Shown: positions 18,145 through 27,883, numbered from the stretch's first letter. The stretch: 64,000 nucleotides of DNA from Verrucomicrobiota bacterium (GCA_023399155.1 JAEWQP010000022.1:62001-126000); one strand, 5' to 3'. Made by a program: numbers and translations. The notes: generated by a model from the letters alone, not told the origin.

Positions 18145-18175
18145 ACGACCCGCACCCTTGCGGGGTGCGGGTCGT
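18145..18175 (+). terminator. Hairpin after the DUF748 gene
   Basis: A perfect 13-bp stem (ACGACCCGCACCC with GGGTGCGGGTCGT) encloses a five-base loop seven bases after the stop codon. No clear T tract follows, so rho-independent termination is probable but not certain. It could also serve the convergent TraB gene. Confidence 0.5.
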
Positions 18176-18220
18176 GTCCTCGGCGGCGCGCGGCCCTGCG
18201 GGTGAGCGGCGTGGAGCCGA

Positions 18221-19147
18221 TCAGTTCGCGGGTGCCTTCACCTGCTCGATCGAGCACCCGGCTTCGCGGAGCGCGTGGAGGAGCCCGTCCGTGCCGGCGA
18301 GATGGGCGACGCCGACGAGCACGAATTCGGTCGGCTCGCTCCCGAGCATCGCCTCGATCTCCGGCATCCACGCCTTGTTGCGCTGCACCAGCAGCTCCTC
18401 GTAGACCTTCGGGAACTCCTTGCGCAGTTCGCCGGACATCAGTGTATCGATTTTCTGGAGATCGCCGGTCCGCCAGGCTGCGACCAGATCGCCGAGCAGG
18501 GTGGGGAGGCGCTCCATGTCACGCAGCGTCGAGAGGACGAGCTGGTCCTCCTGCCCCTTCCCGATGTTCATGACGAAGGCGATCTGCTCATCCACCGTCT
18601 CCAGGCCCTGGACGGGCTTGCCGGCGGCGCGCGCCTTCCTGTCGAGTTGCACGTCGACCCCCTCGGGCGTGAAGCCCATGCGCTGGGCCTCGATCGCGAA
18701 GATCGTGACGGCGATCATCGATGGTTTGAAGTTCTGGATCGCGGCCGTGGGAATCCCGGCCTTGCCGCAATAGGCCTCGACCGCGGCCCACGCCTCCTCG
18801 GAGAGCACGCCGGGCAGGGTCTTGCCATCGGGCAGCACCGCCTGTGCGAGCATCTTGCCCTGCGTTTCGGGTGACTGCATGGCAGCGAGATCCGTCTCGA
18901 ACCAGAGCACATCAGATGCGTCGAACGCGACCGAGTATTCGGCCGGGATCGGCAGGTCCGATGGACGGAGGGTGTGGCAGGTGCCGCCGAGGTAGAGCGT
19001 CTGTCCGTCGCGGCTCACCTTAAACACCGAAGACTCGGCGTGGAGGAGGGGAGCCGCGGCCAGCACCGCGAGCATGGCCGCGAGGTGGCGGAAGAGTGCT
19101 TTCCCGGCGCGGGGAGTGGTGTGAAGGTGGACGTTTGGTGCGTTCAT
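18221..19147 (-). CDS. TraB/GumN family exported protein
   Basis: This 308-residue protein has a signal peptide (KALFRHLAAMLAVLAAAPLLHA) and the TraB/GumN (TIKI/haem-binding superfamily) motifs. These are LYLGGTCHTLRPSDLP near residue 50, the FETD segment near residue 82, the GVDVQLDRKARAAGKPV block near residue 165 and the C-terminal FVLVGVAHLAGTDGLLHALREAG. The GTCH and GVAHLAG histidines are the metal-site residues proposed for this family. The exact function in bacteria is unclear; some relatives are metal-dependent proteases. The start at 19147 (MNAPNVHLHTTPRAGK) sits before the signal peptide; 55 earlier in-frame residues look non-coding. Confidence 0.82.
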   Translation of the reverse strand: MNAPNVHLHTTPRAGKALFRHLAAMLAVLAAAPLLHAESSVFKVSRDGQTLYLGGTCHTLRPSDLPIPAEYSVAFDASDVLWFETDLAAMQSPETQGKMLAQAVLPDGKTLPGVLSEEAWAAVEAYCGKAGIPTAAIQNFKPSMIAVTIFAIEAQRMGFTPEGVDVQLDRKARAAGKPVQGLETVDEQIAFVMNIGKGQEDQLVLSTLRDMERLPTLLGDLVAAWRTGDLQKIDTLMSGELRKEFPKVYEELLVQRNKAWMPEIEAMLGSEPTEFVLVGVAHLAGTDGLLHALREAGCSIEQVKAPAN

Positions 19148-19292
19148 CGGTGGCAGACTGTAGTGAGGATTTGTTACCGGTTGATTACCGCGGCATCCTG
19201 TTTGTGTCTTGTTCGCAGGTGGATGAGCGGGGACGAGGACATGCGCCGTGATTGCGGAGCGGGGGTGAAGCTGGTCGGCGAGACGTGCGCCT

Positions 19293-19335
19293 TGAAAACG
19301 CCAAGGGCGCACAGCGGTTGCCCACGTGCGCCCTT
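19293..19335 (-). terminator. Intrinsic terminator of the PPi-PFK gene
   Basis: Read on the minus strand, a 10-bp stem (AAGGGCGCAC with GTGCGCCCTT) with a 13-base loop is followed by GGCGTTTTC. It lies about 40 bases after the stop codon of the phosphofructokinase gene. Confidence 0.55.
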
Positions 19336-19372
19336 GCGGCAGTCACCGCGATGCGGTGCACCAGGGGTGCGC

Positions 19373-20629
<1,257 letters not shown>

Positions 20630-21031
20630 GGTGAAAATGCTTTGGATGCGAGTGGTGTTAGGAACGGAGAGGCAAACCGGACCCTCCAAGGCGTGGCAAA
20701 CTCTAAATCCCGGCTTTCACGTAGGGTGGGCCGCGCGCGGCATCGCGAGATCGCTCCCGCTCCAGAGCGAAAGCGGGGCGACGCCCGCCGGAATCCTGCT
20801 CGGGCTGCGGGCCGACGCGCAGCGATGGGTCAGGCGGATAGTCGCGGTGGCGACACGCGTCATCGGAGCGGCTCTCCGGGGCGGTGCCGTCCCGCGTCGC
20901 ACAGCGAGTCAAGCGAGCTCCGGAGCGTGGCCGGAGAGCTTCGGTGCATGCAGCCCGTGTGTGCGATGGTCGTTTCCACCCTTGACACTGCGATCTGCGG
21001 GTTGGCAACCTCTCGCCCTTTTTCGCCCGCC
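20630..21031. other. Gene-free interval before rpmH
   Basis: About 400 bases separate the divergent PFK and rpmH starts. A GTAGGGTGGG stretch near 20720 resembles the start of the window's GTAGGGCGAGG repeats. I looked for DnaA boxes (TTATCCACA type), since rpmH often lies near oriC, and saw none. Confidence 0.5.
20982..21010 (+). promoter_or_regulatory. Candidate rpmH promoter
   Basis: TTGACA at 20982-20987 is a perfect -35 hexamer. The -10 region 17 bases on (GCAACC) is poor. The position, about 20 bases before the rpmH start, suits a constitutive promoter, but the evidence is only half complete. Confidence 0.3.
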
Positions 21032-21169
21032 ATGCAACCGACATTCCGCCCGCACAAGAAGAAGCGCGCCCGCAAGATTGGCTTTCGCGCCCGCAATTCC
21101 AGCCATAAAGGCCGCAAGGTCCTCAAGAACCGACGCCTGAAGGGTCGCAAGCGCCTCACCGTCGTCTGA
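21032..21169 (+). CDS. rpmH: 50S ribosomal protein L34
   Basis: This 45-residue protein, MQPTFRPHKKKRARKIGF followed by the arginine/lysine-rich body ending GRKRLTVV, is ribosomal protein L34 at normal length. It binds 23S rRNA in the large subunit. It is first in the conserved rpmH-rnpA-yidD-yidC series, with rnpA 28 bases downstream. The open frame extends far upstream, but only this ATG gives an L34 of family length. Confidence 0.95.
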   Translation: MQPTFRPHKKKRARKIGFRARNSSHKGRKVLKNRRLKGRKRLTVV

Positions 21170-21197
21170 TCCGGCTCACCGCCGGTTTTCCCCGGCC

Positions 21198-21608
21198 ATG
21201 CGACTCCGCTCCAGGCAGCATCTGCGACGCCAGGCGGACTTCGCGGCCGTGCGCAACGAGGGCCGCCGCCAGCATGGCGCGGCCTTTATCTTTTCCTTCC
21301 GCCGACGTCCGGCGGACCCGCGGTTTGACCTGCCGCGCTTTGCCGTGGTGGCCTCCCGCCGGGTGGGCAATGCCGTGGTGCGCAATCGCTTGAAGCGGCG
21401 GATGCGGGAGGTCTTTCGCGAGAACCAAGGGCTTTTCCCCCGCGACGTCGACATCATCGTCACGCTTCAGTCGCGTGCCGTGGAAGCGACGTTCGCCGAC
21501 CTCGAGCGGTATTTTCGGGCTGCGGCGCATCGGGCGGGATTTTCTGCACGATCGTCCGACGTCGCCGCCGTGGAAGTCTCCCCGCCTGCGCCACCGCCAT
21601 CGTCATGA
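21198..21608 (+). CDS. rnpA: Ribonuclease P protein component
   Basis: This 136-residue basic protein is the RNase P protein that helps the catalytic RNA trim tRNA 5' leaders. The family signature RNRLKRRMREVFR lies at residues about 69-81, after FAVVASRRVGNAVV. The N-terminus (MRLRSRQHLRRQADFAAV) is also typical. The C-terminal 25 residues (SPPAPPPSS end) are a low-complexity extension. It overlaps yidD by four bases (ATGA), and position after rpmH is the normal bacterial order. Confidence 0.93.
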   Translation: MRLRSRQHLRRQADFAAVRNEGRRQHGAAFIFSFRRRPADPRFDLPRFAVVASRRVGNAVVRNRLKRRMREVFRENQGLFPRDVDIIVTLQSRAVEATFADLERYFRAAAHRAGFSARSSDVAAVEVSPPAPPPSS

Positions 21609-21919
21609 GCCCCCTGCCGGAGAAGGCGTCGGCTCCGGCTCCGCGTCCCGCACGGGCTCGCGCAGGAGCGTGGCTCCTCCGGGTTCCGGCACGTCTGATT
21701 GAGGGAATGCTCGTGCTTTACCAGCGCCTGCTCTCACCCGTGATCCATGCCGTGGCCGGTCCGGCGGCCGGATGCCGTTTCTCGCCCACGTGCTCGGACT
21801 ACGCGCGCCAGGCGGTGCGCACACACGGCGCGGTGCGCGGCAGCTGGCTCGCGCTCCGACGCATCCTTCGATGCCACCCCTGGCACCCGGGAGGCCACGA
21901 TCCCGTCCCGCCACCGTGA
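21605..21919 (+). CDS. yidD: Membrane protein insertion efficiency factor YidD
   Basis: This 104-residue YidD (haemolysin-like, UPF0161) protein contains the family core LVLYQRLLSPVIHAVAG, the cysteine signature CRFSPTCSDYARQAV, then RILRCHPWHPGGHDPVP near the end. It is a small membrane-associated protein thought to assist YidC-dependent insertion. The N-terminal 30 residues are a proline/alanine-rich extension. Its ATG overlaps the rnpA stop. Confidence 0.93.
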   Translation: MSPLPEKASAPAPRPARARAGAWLLRVPARLIEGMLVLYQRLLSPVIHAVAGPAAGCRFSPTCSDYARQAVRTHGAVRGSWLALRRILRCHPWHPGGHDPVPPP

Positions 21920-21930
21920 TCCCTCTGGAT

Positions 21931-22084
21931 CGTTCTCCTTCTCTTTCTCGTTCTCGCGCTCTCCCGCGGCCTCCCGCCGGCCCGCTGTCAGATCGCTGGA
22001 ACGGCGCATCCGCGTGGTGCGGACGCGGAGGGGACGTGACGGAGAAAGAGAACGAGAACGATTACGATTACGAGAACGAGAAAG
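21931..22084. repeat. Palindromic hexamer-repeat element between yidD and yidC
   Basis: A pyrimidine arm (21931-21958, units TTCTCC, TTCTCT, TTCTCG) is followed by about 80 bases of spacer and a purine arm (22041-22084, units GAGAAA, GAGAAC, GATTAC). CTTTCTCGTTCTC at 21943-21955 pairs perfectly over 13 bp with GAGAACGAGAAAG at 22072-22084. The gap to yidC totals 395 bases and holds no gene. Confidence 0.6.
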
Positions 22085-22314
22085 ACCGTGGCGCCGAGAG
22101 AACGCGGATGGTGATAGGGCCCGGCGGGCCCCCGGCCTTCAGTCTTTCAGCCCTTCAGTCCTTCAGCCTTTCTCCTGCCGGGTGATTCTTCTTGCTGGCC
22201 CTTTGAGCCGGCGTGTATCCCTCCACCCTTTTCCGCGGCCGCTGAGGCTCGCGTCGCAACCGGGGCCCTGCTTCGGATCGGCCGGGACGTGCGCTTCCGC
22301 GGCATTCCCCGGAC

Positions 22315-24174
22315 ATGGACAAGAAGAACACAACGATCGGCATCCTCTTCCTCGCCGGCGCACTCGGTCTGATGGTGTACAGCGCGCGGCGCCCGCAGCC
22401 ACAGCCCGCGCCGGCCCCTGCCGAACAGACCGCCCCGGAGGCAACCACGCCGGCAGGTGCGCCTCCGCCGACCGCCATCGCTCCCGCCACCGGCGTGGAA
22501 ACGCCACTCGTGCCCGCCGGCGCACCGACATCGACCGGTGGGGGCATCGCACCCGCGGCCGCCGATGCGCATTATGCCGGCCTGATGGACCCGGTGCCGC
22601 AGAGCGAGCTCGTCTCTCTTTCCAATGAGTTCGTCGACATCCGCTTCACCCCGATGGGCGGCGCGATCGCAGAGATCTCGCTCAAGAAGTATGCGGCCGA
22701 GCGCGATGGCGCGGAGCCCTATGTGCTGAACGCCCGCCGCGTGGCTCCCGCCCTCGGCCTGCTCAATTTTCCCGGCGCGGATCACGCGACCCGCTATGAA
22801 ATCGCCGGCCAGACGCCGACCTCGATCACGTGGCGAGCGGTCGTCGAGGGACGGTTCGAGGTCACACGCACGTATTCGATTCCACCCGACGACAAGTCCG
22901 GCGAGCCCTACCTCATCAGGCACGAAACCGCGTTCCGCAGCCTCGCGGGCCAGCCGCTCACCACGCCCGAGCTCATGTTCAACCTCGGCGTGGCCGAGCC
23001 CACCAGCCAGGACGATCTCACGGCGCTCAACGTCGGCGCCTGCCGCGAAAAGGACGTCGAGTTCCGCGGTCCGGGCGAGTTTGTCTCCGGCTGGTTCCGC
23101 AACATGACCGGACGCGCTTTCCCGGAGGCCACCGTCCTCACCCTCGACACGGTGGACGTTTCGTGGGCGTCGGTGAAGAACCAGTTCTTCACCACCATCC
23201 TCACGCCGGAGAAACCCTCCGGCCGCGTGCTCGCCCAGCGCGTCATGCTGGTGCCCGGGCAGGCAAACCGCGTGGGCATGACCGGCACCTGGGTCACCTC
23301 GCCGTTGACGCTGACGGCCGATCAACCGGCCGTCGTGAAGGTCGACTATTACGCGGGCCCCAAGGAGTACAAGCGGCTCAACAACTTCGATCAGGAACAG
23401 TACCGGATCATGGAGTGGGGATCGTTCATCGGCATCTTCGCCGCGCTGATCTTCCAGCTCATGAACTTCATCCACGGCCTGGTCGCCGGATCCGACTGGG
23501 CCTGGGGCTGGGCCATCATCTCCACGACCGTGATCATCCGCACCCTGATGTGGCCGATCACCGCGCAGGCCGCCCGCTCGGCCAAGCGCATGGGCAAGAT
23601 CCAGGGCCCGCTCAAGGAGATCCAGGAGAAGTACAAGGACAACCGCGTGAAGCAGCAGGAGGAGACGATCAAGCTGTTCCGCGAGCACAAGATCAACCCC
23701 GTCGGCGGCTGCCTGCCGCTCCTGTTCCAATTCCCGATCTTCATCGGCCTGTTCACCATGCTGCGCAGCGCGTCGGAACTGCGTTTCGCGGACTTCCTCT
23801 GGATCCACGATCTTTCCGCCGCCGACACCATCGCGCACATCGCCGGTTTCCCGCTCAACCCGATGCCACTTCTCATGGGCGCCACGATGTGGATCCAGAT
23901 GAAGATGACGCCGACGCCCACCACGGACAACGCCTCGGCCAAGATGATGAAGTTCATGCCGATCTTCATCACCGTGATGTGCTACGGCTTCTCGTCCGGC
24001 CTGGCCGTCTACTGGACCGCGAGCAACTGCTTCTCGATCTTCCAGCAGTGGGTCACGAACCGGCGTAAGGACCCGGTCGATACCGCGGCACCCGCGGCCA
24101 AGCCGGGGGCCGCCGAGCGTGCCAAGCCCGTGCGCGACGCCCGCGTGAAGAACGTCCAGAAAAAGAAGAAGTAA
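22315..24174 (+). CDS. yidC: Membrane protein insertase YidC
   Basis: This 619-residue YidC/Oxa1 insertase is of the Gram-negative type. It has an N-terminal anchor (IGILFLAGALGLMVYSA), a proline/alanine linker, a large periplasmic beta domain (residues about 95-350) and the conserved five-helix core beginning near residue 375. Core motifs seen include WGWAIISTTVIIRTLMWP, GGCLPLLFQFPIFIGLF and KMMKFMPIFITVMCYGF. It ends in a lysine-rich tail (KNVQKKKK) that could contact the ribosome. It inserts and folds inner-membrane proteins with or without SecYEG. It follows rpmH-rnpA-yidD after a repeat-filled gap, which may mean it has its own promoter. Confidence 0.95.
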   Translation: MDKKNTTIGILFLAGALGLMVYSARRPQPQPAPAPAEQTAPEATTPAGAPPPTAIAPATGVETPLVPAGAPTSTGGGIAPAAADAHYAGLMDPVPQSELVSLSNEFVDIRFTPMGGAIAEISLKKYAAERDGAEPYVLNARRVAPALGLLNFPGADHATRYEIAGQTPTSITWRAVVEGRFEVTRTYSIPPDDKSGEPYLIRHETAFRSLAGQPLTTPELMFNLGVAEPTSQDDLTALNVGACREKDVEFRGPGEFVSGWFRNMTGRAFPEATVLTLDTVDVSWASVKNQFFTTILTPEKPSGRVLAQRVMLVPGQANRVGMTGTWVTSPLTLTADQPAVVKVDYYAGPKEYKRLNNFDQEQYRIMEWGSFIGIFAALIFQLMNFIHGLVAGSDWAWGWAIISTTVIIRTLMWPITAQAARSAKRMGKIQGPLKEIQEKYKDNRVKQQEETIKLFREHKINPVGGCLPLLFQFPIFIGLFTMLRSASELRFADFLWIHDLSAADTIAHIAGFPLNPMPLLMGATMWIQMKMTPTPTTDNASAKMMKFMPIFITVMCYGFSSGLAVYWTASNCFSIFQQWVTNRRKDPVDTAAPAAKPGAAERAKPVRDARVKNVQKKKK

Positions 24175-24257
24175 ACCACCCGGGCCGGGCGCAGCCCCCG
24201 GGGCCTGCGCAGCCGGCAATCGATCCCTCCGCTCTTCAGTTTCCCAGTCCTTTCCGT

Positions 24258-25010
24258 ATGGCCGGTCACAACAAGTGGTCCAAGGTGAAGCGCATCAAGG
24301 CCGTCGTGGATGCGCGCAAGGGCAAGGCCTTCAGCCGCGTGGCCAAGGAGATCACGCTGGCCGCGCGCGCCGGCGGCGGCGATCCGGCGATGAATCCGCG
24401 CCTGCGCACGCTCCTGCTCAAGGCGCGCGAGGTGAACATGCCCTCCGACAATGTCGACCGGGCGGTCAAGAAGGGAACCGGCGAACTCGAGGGCCAGCAG
24501 ATCGAGGAGTTCACCTACGAGGGTTACGGGCCCGGTGGCATCGCCATTGTCGTGCAGATCGCCACGGACAACAAGAACCGCGCCGCCTCGGACGTCCGCT
24601 CCGCCTTCACGCGGCACGGCGGCAATCTTGCCGGCTCCGGCGCGGTCATGTTCCAGTTCCAGCACTGCGGCCAGTTTCTCATCGGCAAGGGAAAGACCAC
24701 GGAGGATGCGCTGATGGAACTCGCGCTCGACGCCGGCGCCGACGACGTCAAGACCAGCGAAGAGGGCTTCGAGGTGATCTGCGGTATCCATGCGTTTGAC
24801 AAGGTCGCCGCAGCGCTCGAGGCCAGGGGCATCAAGCCCGACTCGTCGGAGATCGTCTACCTGCCCACCTCCACCGCGCCGGTCACCGACCTGAACCAGG
24901 CGAAGTCGTTCTACAAGCTCACCTCCGCTCTCGAGGAGCTCGACGACGTGCAGAACGTCTTTTCGAACGAGGAAATCGCCGACGCTCTCGCCGAACAGGC
25001 GCAGGCCTGA
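24258..25010 (+). CDS. yebC: YebC/PmpR family protein
   Basis: This 250-residue member of the YebC/PmpR (TACO1) family opens with MAGHNKWSKVKRIKAVVDA and contains the diagnostic NMPSDNVDRAVKKGTGEL and EGYGPGGIAIVVQIATDNKN. Family members have been described as transcription regulators and, more recently, as factors helping ribosomes through difficult peptides. Length and all three domains are complete. The C-terminus (NQAKSFYKLTSALEELDDVQ) is also canonical. It lies 83 bases after yidC on the same strand. Confidence 0.93.
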   Translation: MAGHNKWSKVKRIKAVVDARKGKAFSRVAKEITLAARAGGGDPAMNPRLRTLLLKAREVNMPSDNVDRAVKKGTGELEGQQIEEFTYEGYGPGGIAIVVQIATDNKNRAASDVRSAFTRHGGNLAGSGAVMFQFQHCGQFLIGKGKTTEDALMELALDAGADDVKTSEEGFEVICGIHAFDKVAAALEARGIKPDSSEIVYLPTSTAPVTDLNQAKSFYKLTSALEELDDVQNVFSNEEIADALAEQAQA

Positions 25011-25097
25011 AACGCGGCGATGGATCGCTTGCAGGCTGCCCGCGAGCGGGCGCCTGCGCGGCGCGGTTTGGCTACCGGCCACCCGCGGGCGGGCGGC

Positions 25098-25910
25098 CTA
25101 CGCTTTCTGCAGCGCCGGCGACCAGCAGGTCGTGCGGCCGCCGATCGTCGCGCGCACGAGCGGCACGCCTGTGCCCGGGCAGCGCCCACCCGCCGCCCAT
25201 CGTTCGTGAAACAGCCAGCCCGGCGGCGGATCGGCCCACCGGCCGTCGGCACCGCCCCGCGCGACTGTTCGCAACGCTCCGCGGCAGACGAAGCGCAACG
25301 CGCGGAACAGGGCGGAGCACTCGGGTTCATCCAGCGAACCCGCCGGCCGGGCGGGATGCACCCGCGCCCGCCAGAGGACTTCGTCCGCCATCCAGTTGCC
25401 GATGCCTGGAAACATCTCCTGCATCAACAGCACCGCCTTGATCGGCGCCCGTCCGCGTCGCGCCAGAAACCCGTCGAGCCGAGCGCGTGTGAACGCGCGC
25501 TCGAGGATTTCGGGCGGACGGCGGGTCCACCATTCCGGCGGCTCGGCACCCGGCGTCCACTCCACGGTGCCGAACATCCGTGGGTCGGTGAAGACGAGCG
25601 CACGCGGTCTCTGCCGAAGAACTAGGTGGTCGTGTCTACCAGGCGGATACGCCGGAGGCTCCACGCGGAGTTCCCCGGTCATGCCGAGGTGCACGCCGAG
25701 CCAGCCTGCGCCCGCGAAGTGGAACAGCATCTGTTTTCCGGTTCGGAAGCTTCCGGCGAGCGGTGCCCCGTGGAGCGCCGCGGCCAGCGCGGGCGCGTCG
25801 ATGTCTCGTAGCGGCCGCGCGCGCGGGTGCGCTGCGACGGCGGTCACCACGTCTCGCATACCGGCATCCCAACGCCGGCGCATGTATTCCACCTCCGCGA
25901 GTTCAGGCAT
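25098..25910 (-). CDS. Fpg/Nei family DNA glycosylase lacking zinc-finger cysteines
   Basis: This 270-residue protein keeps the catalytic N-terminus P2-E3 (MPELAEVEYMRRR), the lysine before the beta sheet (TGKQMLFHF), HLGMTGELRVE and the helix-two-turn-helix FPGIGNWMADEVLWRARVHP. These are features of formamidopyrimidine and endonuclease VIII glycosylases, which excise oxidised bases and nick the strand. In the C-terminal finger only the first cysteine of the usual four remains: the others align with T, S and L (CPGTGVPL, then GGRTTCWSPALQK). The finger arginine is kept, so it may be a zincless finger as in plant Fpg and NEIL1. A very long in-frame extension upstream is the shadow of the peptidase gene. 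Confidence 0.85.
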   Translation of the reverse strand: MPELAEVEYMRRRWDAGMRDVVTAVAAHPRARPLRDIDAPALAAALHGAPLAGSFRTGKQMLFHFAGAGWLGVHLGMTGELRVEPPAYPPGRHDHLVLRQRPRALVFTDPRMFGTVEWTPGAEPPEWWTRRPPEILERAFTRARLDGFLARRGRAPIKAVLLMQEMFPGIGNWMADEVLWRARVHPARPAGSLDEPECSALFRALRFVCRGALRTVARGGADGRWADPPPGWLFHERWAAGGRCPGTGVPLVRATIGGRTTCWSPALQKA

Positions 25911-25923
25911 AACGGGGTCCGGG

Positions 25924-25999
25924 GTAGGGCGAGGCCTCCGGCCGAGCCGCAATGGGCGCGTGGATACAAGCTCGGCGCGGCCGGAGGCCGCCCCCTGCC
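25924..25999. repeat. REP-like palindrome between the peptidase and Fpg genes
   Basis: The left arm (25924-25950, GTAGGGCGAGGCCTCCGGCC onward) and right arm (25971-25999, CTCGGCGCGGCCGGAGGCCG onward) form a long imperfect hairpin with a perfect GGCCTCCGGCCG core and a 20-base loop. It fills almost the whole gap between two same-strand genes. Confidence 0.6.
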
Positions 26000-26014
26000 G
26001 GATCGCATGCCATG

Positions 26015-27166
26015 TCAGCGGATCACCCAGCGGTAGTGATACTTCGAGAGCATCCTGGGTTTTCCGGCCGTGACCTGTACGACGTCCTCGATGCGGCAAC
26101 CGCCGAGGCCGGGATAATAGAGACCGGGCTCGACCGTCACCACCGCCCCGGCGCGCAGCCGGCTTTCCCGGCGCCCGAGGCTCGGCGCCTCGTGCACGTC
26201 GAGGCCCAGGCCGTGTCCTGTTCCGTGGAAGAAGCCCTGGGAGCCCTTCGGGCCGCGCGTGGTCTCGTAGCCGAGCGACTTGAAATGATCGACCACGCAG
26301 TCGTGCACCACGCGGCCGTCGATGCCGGCGCGCACGGTGCCGAGCGCGGCGAGTTGGGCCGACCGCACGGCGGCGACGAGGCGTCGCTGGGCGTCGCTTG
26401 GCGCACCCTTGAGGAAGGTGCGCGTCATGTCCCCGTGATAGCCGGTGGCGGCGACGCGCGGAAAGATGTCGACGATGATGAGTTCGTTCGCGCGCAGGGG
26501 CCCGATCCCCACGCAATGGGGATCGCAGGCCTGGTCGCCACCGGCGGCGATTGTATTCAAGGAGATCGCACCGGCGCGCAGGCAGGCGATCTCGATCGCC
26601 TCGCGCAGCCGCTCGCTCGTGAGCGGGCGGCGTTCGAGCATGAGGCGGCCGCGCGACACCGTGGCGCGGCGCAGCAGCGACTCGACAGCGACAAATCCGG
26701 CCGCGCTGCAGCGATTGCCCTCGGCCACGGCCCGTGCCTGGGCGGGAGACTTGATCTCGCGCTCGGGGAAGAGTTCGCCGTCCACCGGCTCGAGGCGGAC
26801 ACGCAACCGCTGCAATTTGCCCGCGAGTCCGAGCGGGAAGTCGGCCGGGACACGAAATGCAGGTATCCGAAAATGGCGGGCAAGCGCGGCAATCACTTCG
26901 GCCGGCCCTGCCTGGTCGCGCTTCAGTGTTTGCTTCGCCGTCGCGGTCCACGCCTCCAGCGAGAGGATCTGATCGAGGGCCGATTCCTTGCGGGCACGGC
27001 CGAACTCCAGTGCATTGAACACGCCGTATCGCTTGCCGCGCCAGGCGAAGGCGATGAACGGGTCACCGGCGCGAAAGCCGGTGAAATAGAGCTGATCGGC
27101 GCCGTGCTCGCTGGCGGAATAAAGCAGGATTGCGGGCGCGCGGGACGGAGAGTGTGCGCGAAGCAT
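26015..27166 (-). CDS. M24 family Xaa-Pro aminopeptidase-like protein
   Basis: This 383-residue protein has the creatinase/prolidase fold: an N-terminal domain (residues about 1-145) and a C-terminal pita-bread domain with five metal ligands. Those are the aspartates in IIVDIFPR and GDMTRTF, the histidine in HGTGHGLGLDVHE, and the glutamates in VTVEPGLYY and RIEDVV. It should be a dinuclear metallopeptidase acting on peptides with proline in second position. There is no signal peptide. It lies head to head with the DUF192 gene, whose start is about 100 bases away. Confidence 0.87.
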   Translation of the reverse strand: MLRAHSPSRAPAILLYSASEHGADQLYFTGFRAGDPFIAFAWRGKRYGVFNALEFGRARKESALDQILSLEAWTATAKQTLKRDQAGPAEVIAALARHFRIPAFRVPADFPLGLAGKLQRLRVRLEPVDGELFPEREIKSPAQARAVAEGNRCSAAGFVAVESLLRRATVSRGRLMLERRPLTSERLREAIEIACLRAGAISLNTIAAGGDQACDPHCVGIGPLRANELIIVDIFPRVAATGYHGDMTRTFLKGAPSDAQRRLVAAVRSAQLAALGTVRAGIDGRVVHDCVVDHFKSLGYETTRGPKGSQGFFHGTGHGLGLDVHEAPSLGRRESRLRAGAVVTVEPGLYYPGLGGCRIEDVVQVTAGKPRMLSKYHYRWVIR

Positions 27167-27269
27167 GGCTTCATTCAGCGTGCTGTGCCGGCAAAGGCAC
27201 GTCGATTTCCGCCACCCTGCGGCCGGCCAAAAGGCTTGCCACGTTCACGCGCGACGGAAAATCAGCTGC

Positions 27270-27803
27270 GTGCCTACGGCCTGGCTTCACTTCCTGTTGG
27301 TTTTGGTCGCGCTGGTCTGCTCCAGCGGTTGCGATCGGCGCGTCCCCGAGGCGGCGGCCGAAAGTAGGAGGCCCGCGGCGGGTCCCGATCAGCGTTTCAC
27401 TGTCGACGTCGGTGGCCAGCCCGTCCGGATGCGTCTGGCCGTGCTCGAGCACGAGCGGAGTCGCGGACTCATGCACGTGCCGGCGATGCCGGAGGACGAG
27501 GGCATGCTCTTCGTCTTCCCCGCGCCGCAGCGCATGAGCTTCTACATGCGCAACACGCGCATCCCGCTCGATATCGGCTATTTCACCGCCGACGGCACGT
27601 TGCAGGAGGTGCATCCGATGCATCCCTTCGTCGAGGATCCCGTGCTCTCCACGCATCCTGCGATCCAGTTTGCGCTCGAGATGAACCAGGGCTGGTACGC
27701 GCGGCAGCGGGTGCGTCCGGGCGCGACGATCGATCTTGCCGCAGTCCGCGCGGCGTTGACCGCGCGAGGGCTTCCCGCTGCGGAGATTCTCGGCCGGCCC
27801 TGA
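27270..27803 (+). CDS. DUF192 lipoprotein
   Basis: This protein of about 177 residues starts from a GTG with a lipoprotein signal (WLHFLLVLVALVCSSGC, lipobox SSGC near residue 19). It continues into a DUF192 domain: RLAVLEHERSRGLMHVPAMP, EGMLFVFPAPQRMSFYMRN, IPLDIGYFTADGTL and VRPGATIDL. DUF192 proteins are small beta-rich envelope proteins of unknown function. An ATG at 27165 overlaps the divergent peptidase start and lacks a signal peptide, so the GTG at 27270 is preferred. Confidence 0.83.
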   Translation: MPTAWLHFLLVLVALVCSSGCDRRVPEAAAESRRPAAGPDQRFTVDVGGQPVRMRLAVLEHERSRGLMHVPAMPEDEGMLFVFPAPQRMSFYMRNTRIPLDIGYFTADGTLQEVHPMHPFVEDPVLSTHPAIQFALEMNQGWYARQRVRPGATIDLAAVRAALTARGLPAAEILGRP

Positions 27804-27823
27804 AGCCCGGAGCCTGAAGAACG

Positions 27824-27853
27824 GACGGCCGCGGTCAGCAGACCGCGGCCGTC
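27824..27853. terminator. Bidirectional terminator hairpin
   Basis: A perfect 13-bp stem (GACGGCCGCGGTC with GACCGCGGCCGTC) with an AGCA loop sits between the convergent DUF192 gene and the membrane-protein gene that ends at 27884. It is placed to stop transcription from both sides. Confidence 0.6.
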
Positions 27854-27883
27854 GTTGAACCCAATCCTGCAGAAACCTGTCGC

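Noticed and set aside
20630..21031. Possible origin of replication next to rpmH
   Set aside because: No DnaA boxes, no AT-rich unwinding region, and neither dnaA nor dnaN is nearby.
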